From Halolamina salifodinae (GTDB lineage: Archaea > Halobacteriota > Halobacteria > Halobacteriales > Haloferacaceae), in the NCBI RefSeq assembly GCF_017874235.1, contig NZ_JAGGLC010000003.1, positions 397,437-461,436 of the forward strand: DNA of 64,000 nucleotides. Direction: 5' to 3'. Below the pieces are notes generated by a model that was given only the letters and a program-made list of their open reading frames with translations, had not been told where the DNA came from and did no database searches. The number at the start of each line of letters is the position of its first letter. The stretch's first letter is position 1. This document shows positions 8,823-17,391 of this stretch, piece by piece. Both the position numbers and the translations under genes were made by a program.

Positions 8823-9904
8823 GCGGGATGAAGCTACTGGACCTCACACTCCGTGAGGGCGAACAGCGACCCGGCGTCGAGTACACCGTCGACGAGAAAG
8901 TCACGGCGGCCCGCGAACTCGACGAACTGGGGGCTGACTTCCTCCAGATCGGCTTCCCGGTCGCTGGTGAGCGCACTCGGCGAGTCTGTGAGCGCCTCGA
9001 CATCGACGCCGACATCACCGGCCTCGCCAGAGCCATCCCGAGCGACGTGGAGGCCGCACTCGACGCCGGCGTCGACGTGGTGGACCTGTTCGCGCCGACC
9101 AGCGACCAGCAGCTCGACGCCGTCCTCGGCGCCTCCCGGGCGTCGATGGTCGAGTCAGTGCGGGAGGCCGCCAACATCGCCCGCAAGGGCGGTGCAGACG
9201 TGCAGTTCACCGCGATGGACGGCTTCCGCACCGATCCGGCCCACCTCGACGACCTGTTCGGCGCCGTCGACGCCGACTGGTACACTGTTGCGGACACTGT
9301 CGGCTCTCGAACGCCGGCAGGTGTCGAGCAGTTCCTCACTGGCCTCGACACGGACCTCGGCGATGTCGGGGTACACTTTCACAAAGATCTCGGCGTTGGC
9401 ACCGCGAACGCGCTGGCGGCAGGCCGCGCGGGCGCCCGGAAAGTCGACGTCTCCATCGGCGGCATCGGCGAGCGCGCCGGCAACACCCCGACCGAGGAGT
9501 TCGTCGCGGCCGCCGCAGTCGGCGAGGAACCGATTGACCTCGCGGCCGACGAGGCGTCGCTGCTCCCCGTTGCCAGGCGCGTGCTGGACGCGCTGGGTGA
9601 GGACGTGGAGCCCACGAAGCCGCTGATCGGCGAGGCGGTGTTCTCTCACGAGTCCGGCCTCCACACGGCGGCGATGCTCGAGGAGCCATCGACGTTCGAG
9701 CCGTTCGATCCCGCACGGTTCGGCGGCGAGCGCCGACTCCTGTTCGGCGCCAGCACCGGCACGGGCGCGGCACGGAAACTCATCGAACGTGCCGGCCGGG
9801 AGCCAACGGACGCGCGGGTCGAAGCGCTGCTCTCGAACCTCGCGGACCTCGAGGAGGAGGTCGGCGTCGACGCGGCCGTCGAGATGGCTGAAAACATCGA
9901 CTGA
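8819..9904 (+). CDS. LeuA/NifV-like DRE-TIM family acyltransferase or lyase
   Basis: The 361-residue enzyme belongs to the isopropylmalate/homocitrate/citramalate synthase family. Visible signatures are LTLREGEQRPGV (the family R-[DE]-G-x-Q metal-binding motif), IGFPVAG, the HFHKDLGVGTANALAAG block with the metal His pair, GGIGERAGNTP, and FSHESGLH. It ends soon after the catalytic barrel and lacks the LeuA C-terminal regulatory domain, so it is NifV-sized. It is the last gene of the ABC/CoA-transferase operon. It could be a synthase or work as a lyase on an activated branched hydroxy acid; the sequence does not decide. Confidence 0.8.
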   Translation: MSGMKLLDLTLREGEQRPGVEYTVDEKVTAARELDELGADFLQIGFPVAGERTRRVCERLDIDADITGLARAIPSDVEAALDAGVDVVDLFAPTSDQQLDAVLGASRASMVESVREAANIARKGGADVQFTAMDGFRTDPAHLDDLFGAVDADWYTVADTVGSRTPAGVEQFLTGLDTDLGDVGVHFHKDLGVGTANALAAGRAGARKVDVSIGGIGERAGNTPTEEFVAAAAVGEEPIDLAADEASLLPVARRVLDALGEDVEPTKPLIGEAVFSHESGLHTAAMLEEPSTFEPFDPARFGGERRLLFGASTGTGAARKLIERAGREPTDARVEALLSNLADLEEEVGVDAAVEMAENID

Positions 9905-9958
9905 GAGCGCCACGCCATCGACCGGAGCTTTTTGCGCCCGCCAACCCACCACACGCCC

Positions 9959-10891
9959 GTGACCCGAGAGACCATCAGCGACGACACCCACGGCGTCGTC
10001 TACGAGTTCGCCCCCGAGATGGAGGCCGTCCGGACCGTCGAACCCGGCACGAGCCTCACGTTCGAGACCCGGGACAGCCTCGACGGCGTCATCCAGGAGG
10101 AAGACGACCTGCTCGACGAAATCCCCGACGAGGTCAACGCCGCCACGGGCCCGGTCGCTGTCGAGGGCGCCGAACCCGGCGACGTGCTGAGAGTCGAGAT
10201 CGAGAACGTGCGCCTCGCGGAGGACCGCGGCCGGGTCGTCACCACGCCGGGGTTCGGCCTGCTGCAGGAGGGCCCGGAGATCGAGGCACCGTTCACCCGT
10301 ATCACGCCGGTCGAACCCGGCGAGAACTACGACGACGGCCGGCCACGGATCCGGTTTGCCGAGCGCTCGATCCCCGCGGACCCCTGTATCGGCACCATCG
10401 GCGTCGCACCCGCAGAGGACGCCTACTCGACGCTCGTCCCGCACGACCACGGCGGCAACCTCGACACCAACGACGTGACGACGGGGTCGACGCTCTACCT
10501 CCCGGTCTATCAGCCCGGTGGGATGCTCGCGATGGGCGACTCGAAGGCCGTGATGGCCGACGGCGAGATGTGCGGCACGGGCGCCGAAATCGCGACCGAC
10601 GTCGACGTGACCCTTGACCTCATCGAGGATCCGGAGTTCCCGCTGGTGCGACCGCTGATCGACACGGGAGATCACTGGAAAACCGTCGCCAGCGCCGAGA
10701 CGATGGAGGAGGCCGCACGGCTGGCCCACCGGGACGCGGTCGACCTGCTCGTCGCCGAGCACGGGTTCGACCGGACCGAGTCCCACACGTTCGGCAGCCT
10801 CGTCGGCGGCCTCGAGATCTCGCAGGTCGTCGACCCGCTGGTGACCGTGCGGAACGCGATCCCGACAGAACACGTCTCCTCGCCGTTCTGA
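9959..10891 (+). CDS. Acetamidase/formamidase family protein
   Basis: The 310-residue protein matches the FmdA/AmdA amidase family that hydrolyses short amides to ammonia and an acid. Conserved stretches include GAEPGDVLRVEI, the HDHGGNLDTNDV block with probable metal-ligand His residues, and QPGGMLAMGDSKAVMADGE. The chosen start is GTG 9959; a TATA-like CTTTTT at about 9928-9933 lies about 28 bp upstream, which suits a leaderless message. It follows the ABC operon by 54 bp on the same strand and may belong to it functionally. Confidence 0.87.
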   Translation: MTRETISDDTHGVVYEFAPEMEAVRTVEPGTSLTFETRDSLDGVIQEEDDLLDEIPDEVNAATGPVAVEGAEPGDVLRVEIENVRLAEDRGRVVTTPGFGLLQEGPEIEAPFTRITPVEPGENYDDGRPRIRFAERSIPADPCIGTIGVAPAEDAYSTLVPHDHGGNLDTNDVTTGSTLYLPVYQPGGMLAMGDSKAVMADGEMCGTGAEIATDVDVTLDLIEDPEFPLVRPLIDTGDHWKTVASAETMEEAARLAHRDAVDLLVAEHGFDRTESHTFGSLVGGLEISQVVDPLVTVRNAIPTEHVSSPF

Positions 10892-10908
10892 GCCGCTAGC
10901 GAGGGTAT

Positions 10909-11829
10909 CTACTTCCCGAGCAGTTCCAGCAGCAACGCTTGCTCGGTCGGCATACGGTTGCCCGCCTGCTGCCAGACGACCGACTGCTCACCCTCCAGCG
11001 CGGCGTCGGACAGTTCCTCGCCGCGGTTGGCCGGCAGGCAGTGCATGAGTTTCGCGCCGGAGAGCAGCGCCTTGTCCACCTGGAACCCCTCGAACGCGGG
11101 CAGTTTCTCCTCGCGGCTCTCCGTCTCACCCATGCTCATCCATACGTCGGTGTAGACGGCGTCGGCGCCGTCGACGGCCGCCTCGGGGTCGTCGAACAGC
11201 GTGGGCTCGCCCCCCGCAGCGCGGGCCGCCACGATTGCGTCGTCGCCGACGCCGTAGCCCGGCGGCGTCGCCACGCGCAGGTCCACGCCCGCGAGCGCAC
11301 AGCCGACTACGAGCGAGCGCGCGACGTTGTTACCGTCGCCGACCCAGGTGATGGTCATCTCGTCGAGCGCGTCGCCGCGCTCGGCGGCGAGCTCCTGCAG
11401 CGTCAGCAGATCGGCGAGCGTCTGGCAGGGGTGGGCCTGTTCAGTCAGCGCGTTCACGACCGGCACGTCGGCGTACTCGGCGAACGCCGCGAGGTCGTCG
11501 TGGCTGTTGAGGCGCGCGACCACGGCGTCGACGTACTGTGAGAGCGCGCGGGCGGTGTCCTTGATCGGCTCGCCGCTACCGAGGTGGATGTCGTCCTGCC
11601 CGAGGAAGCTGGGGTGGCCGCCCAACTCGGTGACGCCGGCCTCGAAGGAGGTCCGGGTGCGCGTCGAGGGCTTCTCGAACACCATCGCCACGGTCCGGTC
11701 GTCCAGCCGTGCCGTCTCCTCGCCGGCCTTGATCGCGGCTGCGCGGTCGAGCAGGTCTCGGAGCGCCGCCGGCGATAGCTGGTCGATTGTGAGCAGGTCC
11801 GTCGGGAACGTGGTAGTGGTGTCGTGCAT
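10909..11829 (-). CDS. argF: Ornithine carbamoyltransferase
   Basis: This enzyme makes citrulline from ornithine and carbamoyl phosphate. The 306-residue length is standard. The carbamoyl-phosphate loop FEKPSTRTRTSF, the ALTEQAHPCQTLADL block and the ornithine motif MHCLPANRGEE are all present. It is the last gene of the minus-strand arginine operon, 13 bp after the argE-type hydrolase. Confidence 0.96.
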   Translation of the reverse strand: MHDTTTTFPTDLLTIDQLSPAALRDLLDRAAAIKAGEETARLDDRTVAMVFEKPSTRTRTSFEAGVTELGGHPSFLGQDDIHLGSGEPIKDTARALSQYVDAVVARLNSHDDLAAFAEYADVPVVNALTEQAHPCQTLADLLTLQELAAERGDALDEMTITWVGDGNNVARSLVVGCALAGVDLRVATPPGYGVGDDAIVAARAAGGEPTLFDDPEAAVDGADAVYTDVWMSMGETESREEKLPAFEGFQVDKALLSGAKLMHCLPANRGEELSDAALEGEQSVVWQQAGNRMPTEQALLLELLGK

Positions 11830-11842
11830 CGGTCTGAGTGAG

Positions 11843-12949
11843 TTAGTCGCGTAGCTGTTCGCAGGCCGTCGTCAGCACCGCGACCGCGCGGTCGAACGCC
11901 GCGAGCGGGAGGCGCTCGTCAGGTGCATGATCGAGGCTGGCGTCACCGGGGCCGTAGGTGGCCACCGGCACGTCCCAGCCAGCCGCATAGAGGTTCGCGT
12001 CGGCGGTTCCGGTCTTGTGGAGGTGCGTCGGCTCCCCGCCAGCGTCGCGGATTCCCTTCCGCAGCGCAGCCGGGACTGACCCACGGGGCGAGGAGACCTG
12101 CGGCGGGATCGACTGGCCCCACTCGATTTCGCCCGCCTCCAGACTGTCCTCGACGAGCACACGAACCGAATCGGGCGTCTCACTGGGCGGCACGCGAAAG
12201 CGCGTCGCCATCGACGCCACGACCGCCGTGCCGTCGTCTGTGGGGCCGGCCTCCATGCCCGTCGCCCGGGGAGTGATCGTGTCGAAGCCGCCGGCTTCCT
12301 TCCCCTCGTTTTCCGCCGCCACCGCCGCGCGAACGCGCTCCCACCACGCGGTCGCGTGGTTGATGGCGTTCGCGTCGGGGCGGGCGCCGTGGCCTGCCGG
12401 CGTCGTAACCGTGTAGTCGCCGCCGACGATGCCGCGGTAGCCGAGCGTGATCGCGTCCCAGCCGGAGGGTTCGCCGTTGATCACGGCTTCGGGGGCCTCG
12501 CGGTCCTCGAGCAGATGGCGCGCGCCGCGGGAGTCGGTCTCCTCGCCGACGACGCCGACGAACGAGGCGCCGGTATCGACGGCCGCGACGGCCATCGCCG
12601 CCAGCGGACCGGTAGCGTCGACGCTCCCGCGACCCCAGAGCACGGGTCCTTCGGCGGCTAATTCGGGGTCACCGTCCTCGATACGGGCGGGAATCTCGCC
12701 GGGGACCGTGTCGATGTGGGAGGTCAGCAGCACTGAGTCGTCGCCGGGCGCACGGACGTTGCCGGCGTCGTCGATCCACGCCTCGCGGCCCTGTGCCTCG
12801 AAAAACGACGCGAGGTGAGCCGTGGCTTTGTCCTCTTTCCCGGAAGGCGAGGGGATCGAGACGAGATCCGCGAGTAACTGACGGCCGGGGGTGTCGAACA
12901 CACCCTCCGCGCCCGGAATCTCGTCGGCAGGGACTGTTGCGATAGTCAC
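11843..12949 (-). CDS. argE: [LysW]-ornithine/lysine hydrolase (LysK/ArgE type)
   Basis: This M20-family metallopeptidase releases ornithine (or lysine) from the LysW carrier protein. The start is GTG 12949, forming a GTGA overlap with the stop of the aminotransferase gene, giving 368 residues beginning [13 protein letters not shown]. Metal and catalytic motifs are [24 protein letters not shown] and [11 protein letters not shown]. Longer frames upstream are artefacts of the overlapping gene. The position between argD and argF fits the LysW-dependent arginine pathway. Confidence 0.92.
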   Translation of the reverse strand: MTIATVPADEIPGAEGVFDTPGRQLLADLVSIPSPSGKEDKATAHLASFFEAQGREAWIDDAGNVRAPGDDSVLLTSHIDTVPGEIPARIEDGDPELAAEGPVLWGRGSVDATGPLAAMAVAAVDTGASFVGVVGEETDSRGARHLLEDREAPEAVINGEPSGWDAITLGYRGIVGGDYTVTTPAGHGARPDANAINHATAWWERVRAAVAAENEGKEAGGFDTITPRATGMEAGPTDDGTAVVASMATRFRVPPSETPDSVRVLVEDSLEAGEIEWGQSIPPQVSSPRGSVPAALRKGIRDAGGEPTHLHKTGTADANLYAAGWDVPVATYGPGDASLDHAPDERLPLAAFDRAVAVLTTACEQLRD

Positions 12950-14088
12950 GAGAGCACCTCCACCAGACTGTCGACGACGCTGTCGGCGTCGGCCTCGTCG
13001 ATGGTGAGTGGCGGGAGCAGGCGCACCACCGAGCGCCCGGCGGGGAGCGCGAGCACCTGCTCCTCGATGGCCAGGTCGCGCAGCACGCGCATCGAGCCAC
13101 GCTTGACCTCGATCCCGACCATCAGCCCCTGCCCGCGCACCTCGCGGACCGGGAGGTCGTGGCCATCGACGGCCGCACGGAGTGCCGAACGGAGGTACTC
13201 CCCGACCGCGGCGGCGTTCTGGGGCACGTCCTCGGCCTGTAGCTGGGTCAGCGTCGCGCTCGCGGCAGCGGCGACGACGGGGTTGCCGGCGAACGTCGAG
13301 CCGTGGTTCCCGGCATCCTCGGCGATCCAGTCCGCACAGAGCGTTACGCCGAGCGGGAGGCCCGAGGCGACGCCTTTTGCGGCCGTGAGAATGTCCGGAA
13401 CCACGCCAGCCGACTGGCAGGCCCACATCGTCCCCGTACGGCCGAGGCCGGTCTGGATCTCGTCGAGGACGAGCGCCGCGCCCGCATCCGCAGTCGCCTC
13501 GCGAGCGGTCTGGAGGTACGCGTCGCCAGCGGGGTGGACGCCACCCTCGCCCTGAATCGGTTCGAGGAAGACGGCCGCCGTCTCGTCGTCGACGGCCTCC
13601 TTGAGGGCTTCCTCGTTGCCGTACGGGACGAACTCCACGCCGCCCGGGAGCGGCCCGAACGGGTCGCGGTAGTCGTCCTTCCAGGTCAGCGAGAGCGACC
13701 CCAGCGTACGGCCGTGGAAGGCGCGCTTGGCGGCGACGACTTTCTCGCGGCCGGTCGCCGAGCGCGCGAACTTCAGCGCAGCCTCGTTGGCCTCGGTGCC
13801 GGAGTTACAGAGCCAGACTTTCGAGAGGTCGTCCGGCGCGACTTCGGCCAGCTGCTCCTGCAGGGCCGTGCGGGCGGCGACGGGGTAGGAGCCCTGCACG
13901 TAGAGCAGGTCTTCGGCCTGCTCGCTGATCGCGTCGACGACCGCCGGCGGCGAGTGCCCCAGCGGCGTGCAGGCGTAGGAGGCACCGAAATCGAGGTACT
14001 CGGTGCCGTCGTCGGCGGTGAGGATGGCACCGGATCCGGACTCGATGGTGATCGGCTTCTCGGAGAAGACGAACCCCTCGCCGGTCAT
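12946..14088 (-). CDS. argD: [LysW]-glutamate semialdehyde/aminoadipate semialdehyde transaminase
   Basis: This class III PLP aminotransferase of 380 residues converts the LysW-bound semialdehyde to the amine. It shows CNSGTEANEAALKFAR, FHGRTLGSLS, the Asp in ALVLDEIQTGLGRTG, and the PLP lysine in LTAAKGVASGLPLG. It overlaps its upstream kinase gene and its downstream hydrolase gene by 4 nt each. Names argD and lysJ are both used for this group. Confidence 0.94.
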   Translation of the reverse strand: MTGEGFVFSEKPITIESGSGAILTADDGTEYLDFGASYACTPLGHSPPAVVDAISEQAEDLLYVQGSYPVAARTALQEQLAEVAPDDLSKVWLCNSGTEANEAALKFARSATGREKVVAAKRAFHGRTLGSLSLTWKDDYRDPFGPLPGGVEFVPYGNEEALKEAVDDETAAVFLEPIQGEGGVHPAGDAYLQTAREATADAGAALVLDEIQTGLGRTGTMWACQSAGVVPDILTAAKGVASGLPLGVTLCADWIAEDAGNHGSTFAGNPVVAAAASATLTQLQAEDVPQNAAAVGEYLRSALRAAVDGHDLPVREVRGQGLMVGIEVKRGSMRVLRDLAIEEQVLALPAGRSVVRLLPPLTIDEADADSVVDSLVEVLS

Positions 14089-14960
14089 GCTTCACCCCCG
14101 ATCTCGGCCACAGCGTCCTTTGCGATCCACGTCCCGTGGCCCTCCAGCGCCGCGAGTAGCGGCTTGCGGAGCGTGGCGTCGGAGACGATGACGCCCGCGG
14201 CGCCGCCGGTGAGTGCCTCCTTCGCGGCGTGGACCTTGCGGCTCATGAACCCCTCCGCGGCCGCTTCGAGCGCCTCGAACTCCGACGGCGTCGCGGCGGT
14301 GTCGATGAGCGTGTCCGGGTCGTCCGGATCCTCGTAGACGCCCGCCACATCGGTCAGGAGCACCAGTTCGGCGCCGAGTTCGGCGGCCAGCAGCGCGGCC
14401 ACGCGGTCGGCGTCGGCGTTGGCGGCCGTGCCGTCGTCGGCCAGCATCGGCGGCGAGACGGTCGGGACGTAGCCGTCCGCGAGCAGGGAGGCCAGCAGGT
14501 CGACGTTGACCGACTCGGGCTTGCCTGCGTGGTCGCCGCGGCGGATCTTCTTCTTGCCGTCCTCCAGCACGCGAACCGCGGACTTGCGCGGCCCCGTAAT
14601 CAGACCGCCGTCGATCCCAGAGAGGCCGACGGCGTTGACCCCGGCTGTGCGGAGGTCGGTGACGAGATCGGTGTTGAGTTTCCCCGGGAGCACCATCGAG
14701 AAGACCTCCATGGTCTCCTCGTCAGTGAAGCGCCCCGAGACGCCCGCGGGGGTCTCGACGTACTCAGGCTCCGTCCCCATCGCTTCCAGCGTGTCGTCGA
14801 CGGCCGTGGATCCGCCGTGGACGACGACCACTTCGCGACCCGCGGCGGCGATGTGGGCCACGTCCTCGATCACGCCAGCCGGATCGACCGCGCGGGCGCC
14901 GCCGATCTTCACCACCACCGGGGGCTGGTCCGGGCCAACCGCGGCGTTGGACTCGCTCAT
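14085..14960 (-). CDS. argB: [LysW]-glutamate/aminoadipate kinase
   Basis: This amino acid kinase family protein (291 residues) phosphorylates the side-chain carboxylate of LysW-bound glutamate or aminoadipate. Visible motifs are VVKIGGARAVDPAG at the N-terminus, VVHGGSTAVDDTL, and the ATP-binding LLTDVAGVYEDPDDP region. It overlaps both neighbours by 4 nt. Confidence 0.94.
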   Translation of the reverse strand: MSESNAAVGPDQPPVVVKIGGARAVDPAGVIEDVAHIAAAGREVVVVHGGSTAVDDTLEAMGTEPEYVETPAGVSGRFTDEETMEVFSMVLPGKLNTDLVTDLRTAGVNAVGLSGIDGGLITGPRKSAVRVLEDGKKKIRRGDHAGKPESVNVDLLASLLADGYVPTVSPPMLADDGTAANADADRVAALLAAELGAELVLLTDVAGVYEDPDDPDTLIDTAATPSEFEALEAAAEGFMSRKVHAAKEALTGGAAGVIVSDATLRKPLLAALEGHGTWIAKDAVAEIGGEA

Positions 14961-16003
14961 GGCGATCCCACCGGGTGGAGCCCCGTCTGGTTCAGGCCGG
15001 CCGTCTCATCGAGGCCGAACGCGAGGTTTGCGCCGTGGACCGCCTGCCCCGCGGCGCCCTTCATCACGTTGTCGATGGCCGCGAAGGCAACGACGCGGTC
15101 GCCGTCGGCCGCGAAGCCGACCTCCGCGAGGTTGGTTCCGGCGACGGATTTGGGCTCGGGGTAGCGATAGACGCCGCCCCCGCCCGCGACGAGGCGGACG
15201 AACGGTTCGTCCCCGTAGGCCTCGCGGTAGGCGCCCCAGAGGTCGGCCGTCTCGACGCCGCCCTCGGCGCCCGGGCCGGTCGGGAACGTGTGGCAGGTCG
15301 CGGCTGCGCCGCGGACCATATCCACCGCGTGGACCGTGAAGGAAAGCGAGAGACCGAAATGCTCCTCGATTTCGGCCTCGTGGCGGTGCCCCGTGGGCGC
15401 GTACGGGCGGACGACGCCCGAACGCTCCGGATGCGACGACGCCGCGCCGCCGCCGGCGCCGCCCTCCGAGGAGCCGACTTTGAGGTCCGCGACGACCTGA
15501 TCGTCGGGGGCCAACATTCCGGCGTCGACCAGCGGTTTGAGCGCGAGCATCGTCGCCGTGGCGTTACAGCCGCCGGAGGCGACGATGTCGGCGTCTTCGA
15601 GCCCTTCGCGCCCCAGTTCGGGGAGCGCGTAGGTCGCCTGCGAGAGGAACTGCGGCGCGCTGTGGCCGTCGTACCACTGGTCGTACGCCGCTTCGCTGTC
15701 GAGGCGGAAGTCAGCCGAGAGGTCGATCAGTTTCCCCGCAGCGTCGAGATACTCCTCGACGTGCTCCATCGAGACGCCGTGGGGCGTCGCCGCGAACAGC
15801 GCGTCGACGCTCTCGAGCTCCGCTGGGTCGGAGAAGCGCAGATCCAGTTCGCGGAGGTTCGGGTGGACGTGGCCCACCGTGCGGTTCTCGTACTCGCGGG
15901 AGGTCGCCTGCACGACCTCGAACTCCGGATGGCTTATGAGCAGGCGGAGTAGCTCCCCGCCCGCGAAGCCGGAGGCGCCGACGACGCTCGCGGTGAGGGT
16001 CAC
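14957..16003 (-). CDS. argC: [LysW]-glutamyl/aminoadipyl phosphate reductase
   Basis: The 348-residue NADPH-dependent reductase has the N-terminal nucleotide fold ASVVGASGFAGGELLRLL and the catalytic cysteine in IVASGGCNATAT. It resembles N-acetyl-glutamyl-phosphate reductase (ArgC/LysY). It overlaps argB and argX by 4 nt each. Confidence 0.95.
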   Translation of the reverse strand: MTLTASVVGASGFAGGELLRLLISHPEFEVVQATSREYENRTVGHVHPNLRELDLRFSDPAELESVDALFAATPHGVSMEHVEEYLDAAGKLIDLSADFRLDSEAAYDQWYDGHSAPQFLSQATYALPELGREGLEDADIVASGGCNATATMLALKPLVDAGMLAPDDQVVADLKVGSSEGGAGGGAASSHPERSGVVRPYAPTGHRHEAEIEEHFGLSLSFTVHAVDMVRGAAATCHTFPTGPGAEGGVETADLWGAYREAYGDEPFVRLVAGGGGVYRYPEPKSVAGTNLAEVGFAADGDRVVAFAAIDNVMKGAAGQAVHGANLAFGLDETAGLNQTGLHPVGSP

Positions 16004-16932
16004 TGTCCCACCTCTGCGGGTGCGGTGTCGGCATCGGCGTCGTCGGCATCGGTGTCGTCGGCCTCGGCGTCGTCGGCCGCCTCAGCAGCGACTTTCGCTT
16101 CCAGCCAATCGACCACTTTCGCCGCCACGTTGACGTCGACGGCGGCGTTGAGTGCTTTAAACTCGACCGTGTGGTTGACCTCGTGGACGGTGTAGCCACC
16201 ATTCTCGAGTTCCATCAGGTCGACGCCGAGCAGGCCGCCGCCGACCGCGTCGCTGGCTTGCTTGGCGAGCTTTTCGACCTCGGGATCGAGGTCGAACGAC
16301 GCCGTCTCGGCGCCCGTCGCGGCGTTGGTGAGCCAGTGGTCGGAGGTACGGCTCATCGCCGCGATTGGCTCGCCGTCGACGGTCAGCACGCGCAGGTCGC
16401 GGCCGGGCTTCTGCACGAACTGCTGGACGTAGAAGACGCTGTGCTCGTAGTGGCCCAGCGTCTCCTTGTGTTCGAGCACGGCCTCGGCGGCCGAGCGCGA
16501 CTCGAGTTTGGCCATCAGTCTGCCCCACGACCCCACCACCGGTTTCAGCACGCAGGGGTAGCCGAACGCCTCGATGGCGTCGAGCGCCGACTCCTTCGTG
16601 AACGCGACAGTGGTCTCCGGCGTCGGGATCCCCGCCTCCGCCAGCGCGAGGCTGGTCTCAACCTTGTCCGAGCACGTCTTCGCCGTCTCGGGGCTGTTGA
16701 CGACCGGCACGTCGTAGTGAGCCATGAAGCGACTCGCGTACTTCGAGCGCGAGGTCGCCAGACAGCGGTCGAGCACCACGTCACAGTCGCCCAGCGGCTC
16801 CGGCGGCGCGTCGAGGCCGAACGTCGCCTTGCGCACGTCGACTTTGTGGACCTCGTGGCCGCGCTCGCGCAGCTCCGAGAGCAGGAGCTTCTCGTCCGGG
16901 CGGATGCGGGAGTAGAGCAGACCGACCTCCAT
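16000..16932 (-). CDS. argX: Glutamate-LysW ligase (ArgX/LysX type, ATP-grasp)
   Basis: This RimK-like ATP-grasp enzyme links glutamate (or aminoadipate) to the C-terminal carboxylate of LysW. ATG 16932 overlaps the lysW stop; a GTG one codon upstream is also possible. It carries ATP-grasp blocks such as PCVLKPVVGSWGRLMAKL and LMELENGGYTVHEVNHTVEF. The last roughly 30 residues are an unusual low-complexity acidic tail made of Asp-Ala repeats, beyond the usual end of the family. Confidence 0.93.
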   Translation of the reverse strand: MEVGLLYSRIRPDEKLLLSELRERGHEVHKVDVRKATFGLDAPPEPLGDCDVVLDRCLATSRSKYASRFMAHYDVPVVNSPETAKTCSDKVETSLALAEAGIPTPETTVAFTKESALDAIEAFGYPCVLKPVVGSWGRLMAKLESRSAAEAVLEHKETLGHYEHSVFYVQQFVQKPGRDLRVLTVDGEPIAAMSRTSDHWLTNAATGAETASFDLDPEVEKLAKQASDAVGGGLLGVDLMELENGGYTVHEVNHTVEFKALNAAVDVNVAAKVVDWLEAKVAAEAADDAEADDTDADDADADTAPAEVGQ

Positions 16933-17102
16933 CACTCCCCCCAGTCTTCCGCGAGGTCGGGCGCCTCCGCCAGTTCGGCGGGGTCGACGCCCACGACTTC
17001 GAGTTCTGTCCCACAGCCGCCACAGTCGACGATCTCGCCGACTTCGGCGTCGTCTGGCAGTGCAACGGCCGCGCCGCAGGTCACGCAGTCAGCTTCTGTC
17101 AT
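16932..17102 (-). CDS. lysW: LysW amino-group carrier protein
   Basis: A 56-residue protein starting at ATG 17102 reads MTEADCVTCGAAVALP, has a second zinc knuckle DCGGCG, and ends in EDWGE. The C-terminal EDWGE motif with terminal Glu is the attachment point used by LysX/ArgX, so this is the pathway carrier protein. It is the first gene of the argX-argC-argB-argD-argE-argF run. AT-rich DNA upstream contains TATA-like ATTAAAG (minus strand, about 17130-17137) suitable for a promoter. Confidence 0.93.
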   Translation of the reverse strand: MTEADCVTCGAAVALPDDAEVGEIVDCGGCGTELEVVGVDPAELAEAPDLAEDWGE

Positions 17103-17151
17103 CGTACTCCGAGGGAGGCGAGGGGAGTACTTTAATCCGTCTATTTATCTT

Positions 17152-17391
17152 ATGGAAAATAAACGCGTAAGCGTCGCTAGTCGGCGAATTCGGACGAATC
17201 GGTGCCGCGCGGGACCGGCCGCGACGGCGCGAAATATGTGGTGGCCCGGAGGGGCCGCGGCCGCGGTCGCCGAAGCAGCGACCGAGGCGGACGCGGCCGC
17301 CGCGGGAGCCGTCGCCGGACTCCCTGCGGCGTTGGCCGTGGCTGTCGCCGCCGGACTGGCGAACTCGCTCCTGAAACGACCTCAGACATAG
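17152..17391 (+). CDS. Possible small Ala-rich hydrophobic protein
   Basis: The frame from ATG 17152 (79 codons) runs antisense to the arginine operon through the gap between lysW and argH and ends 10 bp inside argH. The second half, starting MWWPGGAAAAVAEAATEADA, is Ala-rich and could form one membrane helix before LANSLLKRPQT. High-GC DNA often gives such Ala-rich shadow frames, so this may not be a gene. No family is recognised. Confidence 0.25.
   Translation: MENKRVSVASRRIRTNRCRAGPAATARNMWWPGGAAAAVAEAATEADAAAAGAVAGLPAALAVAVAAGLANSLLKRPQT

Noticed and set aside
9155..10873. 572-codon open frame on the minus strand
   Set aside because: It is antisense to the LeuA-like and acetamidase genes and has the typical composition of a mirror frame.
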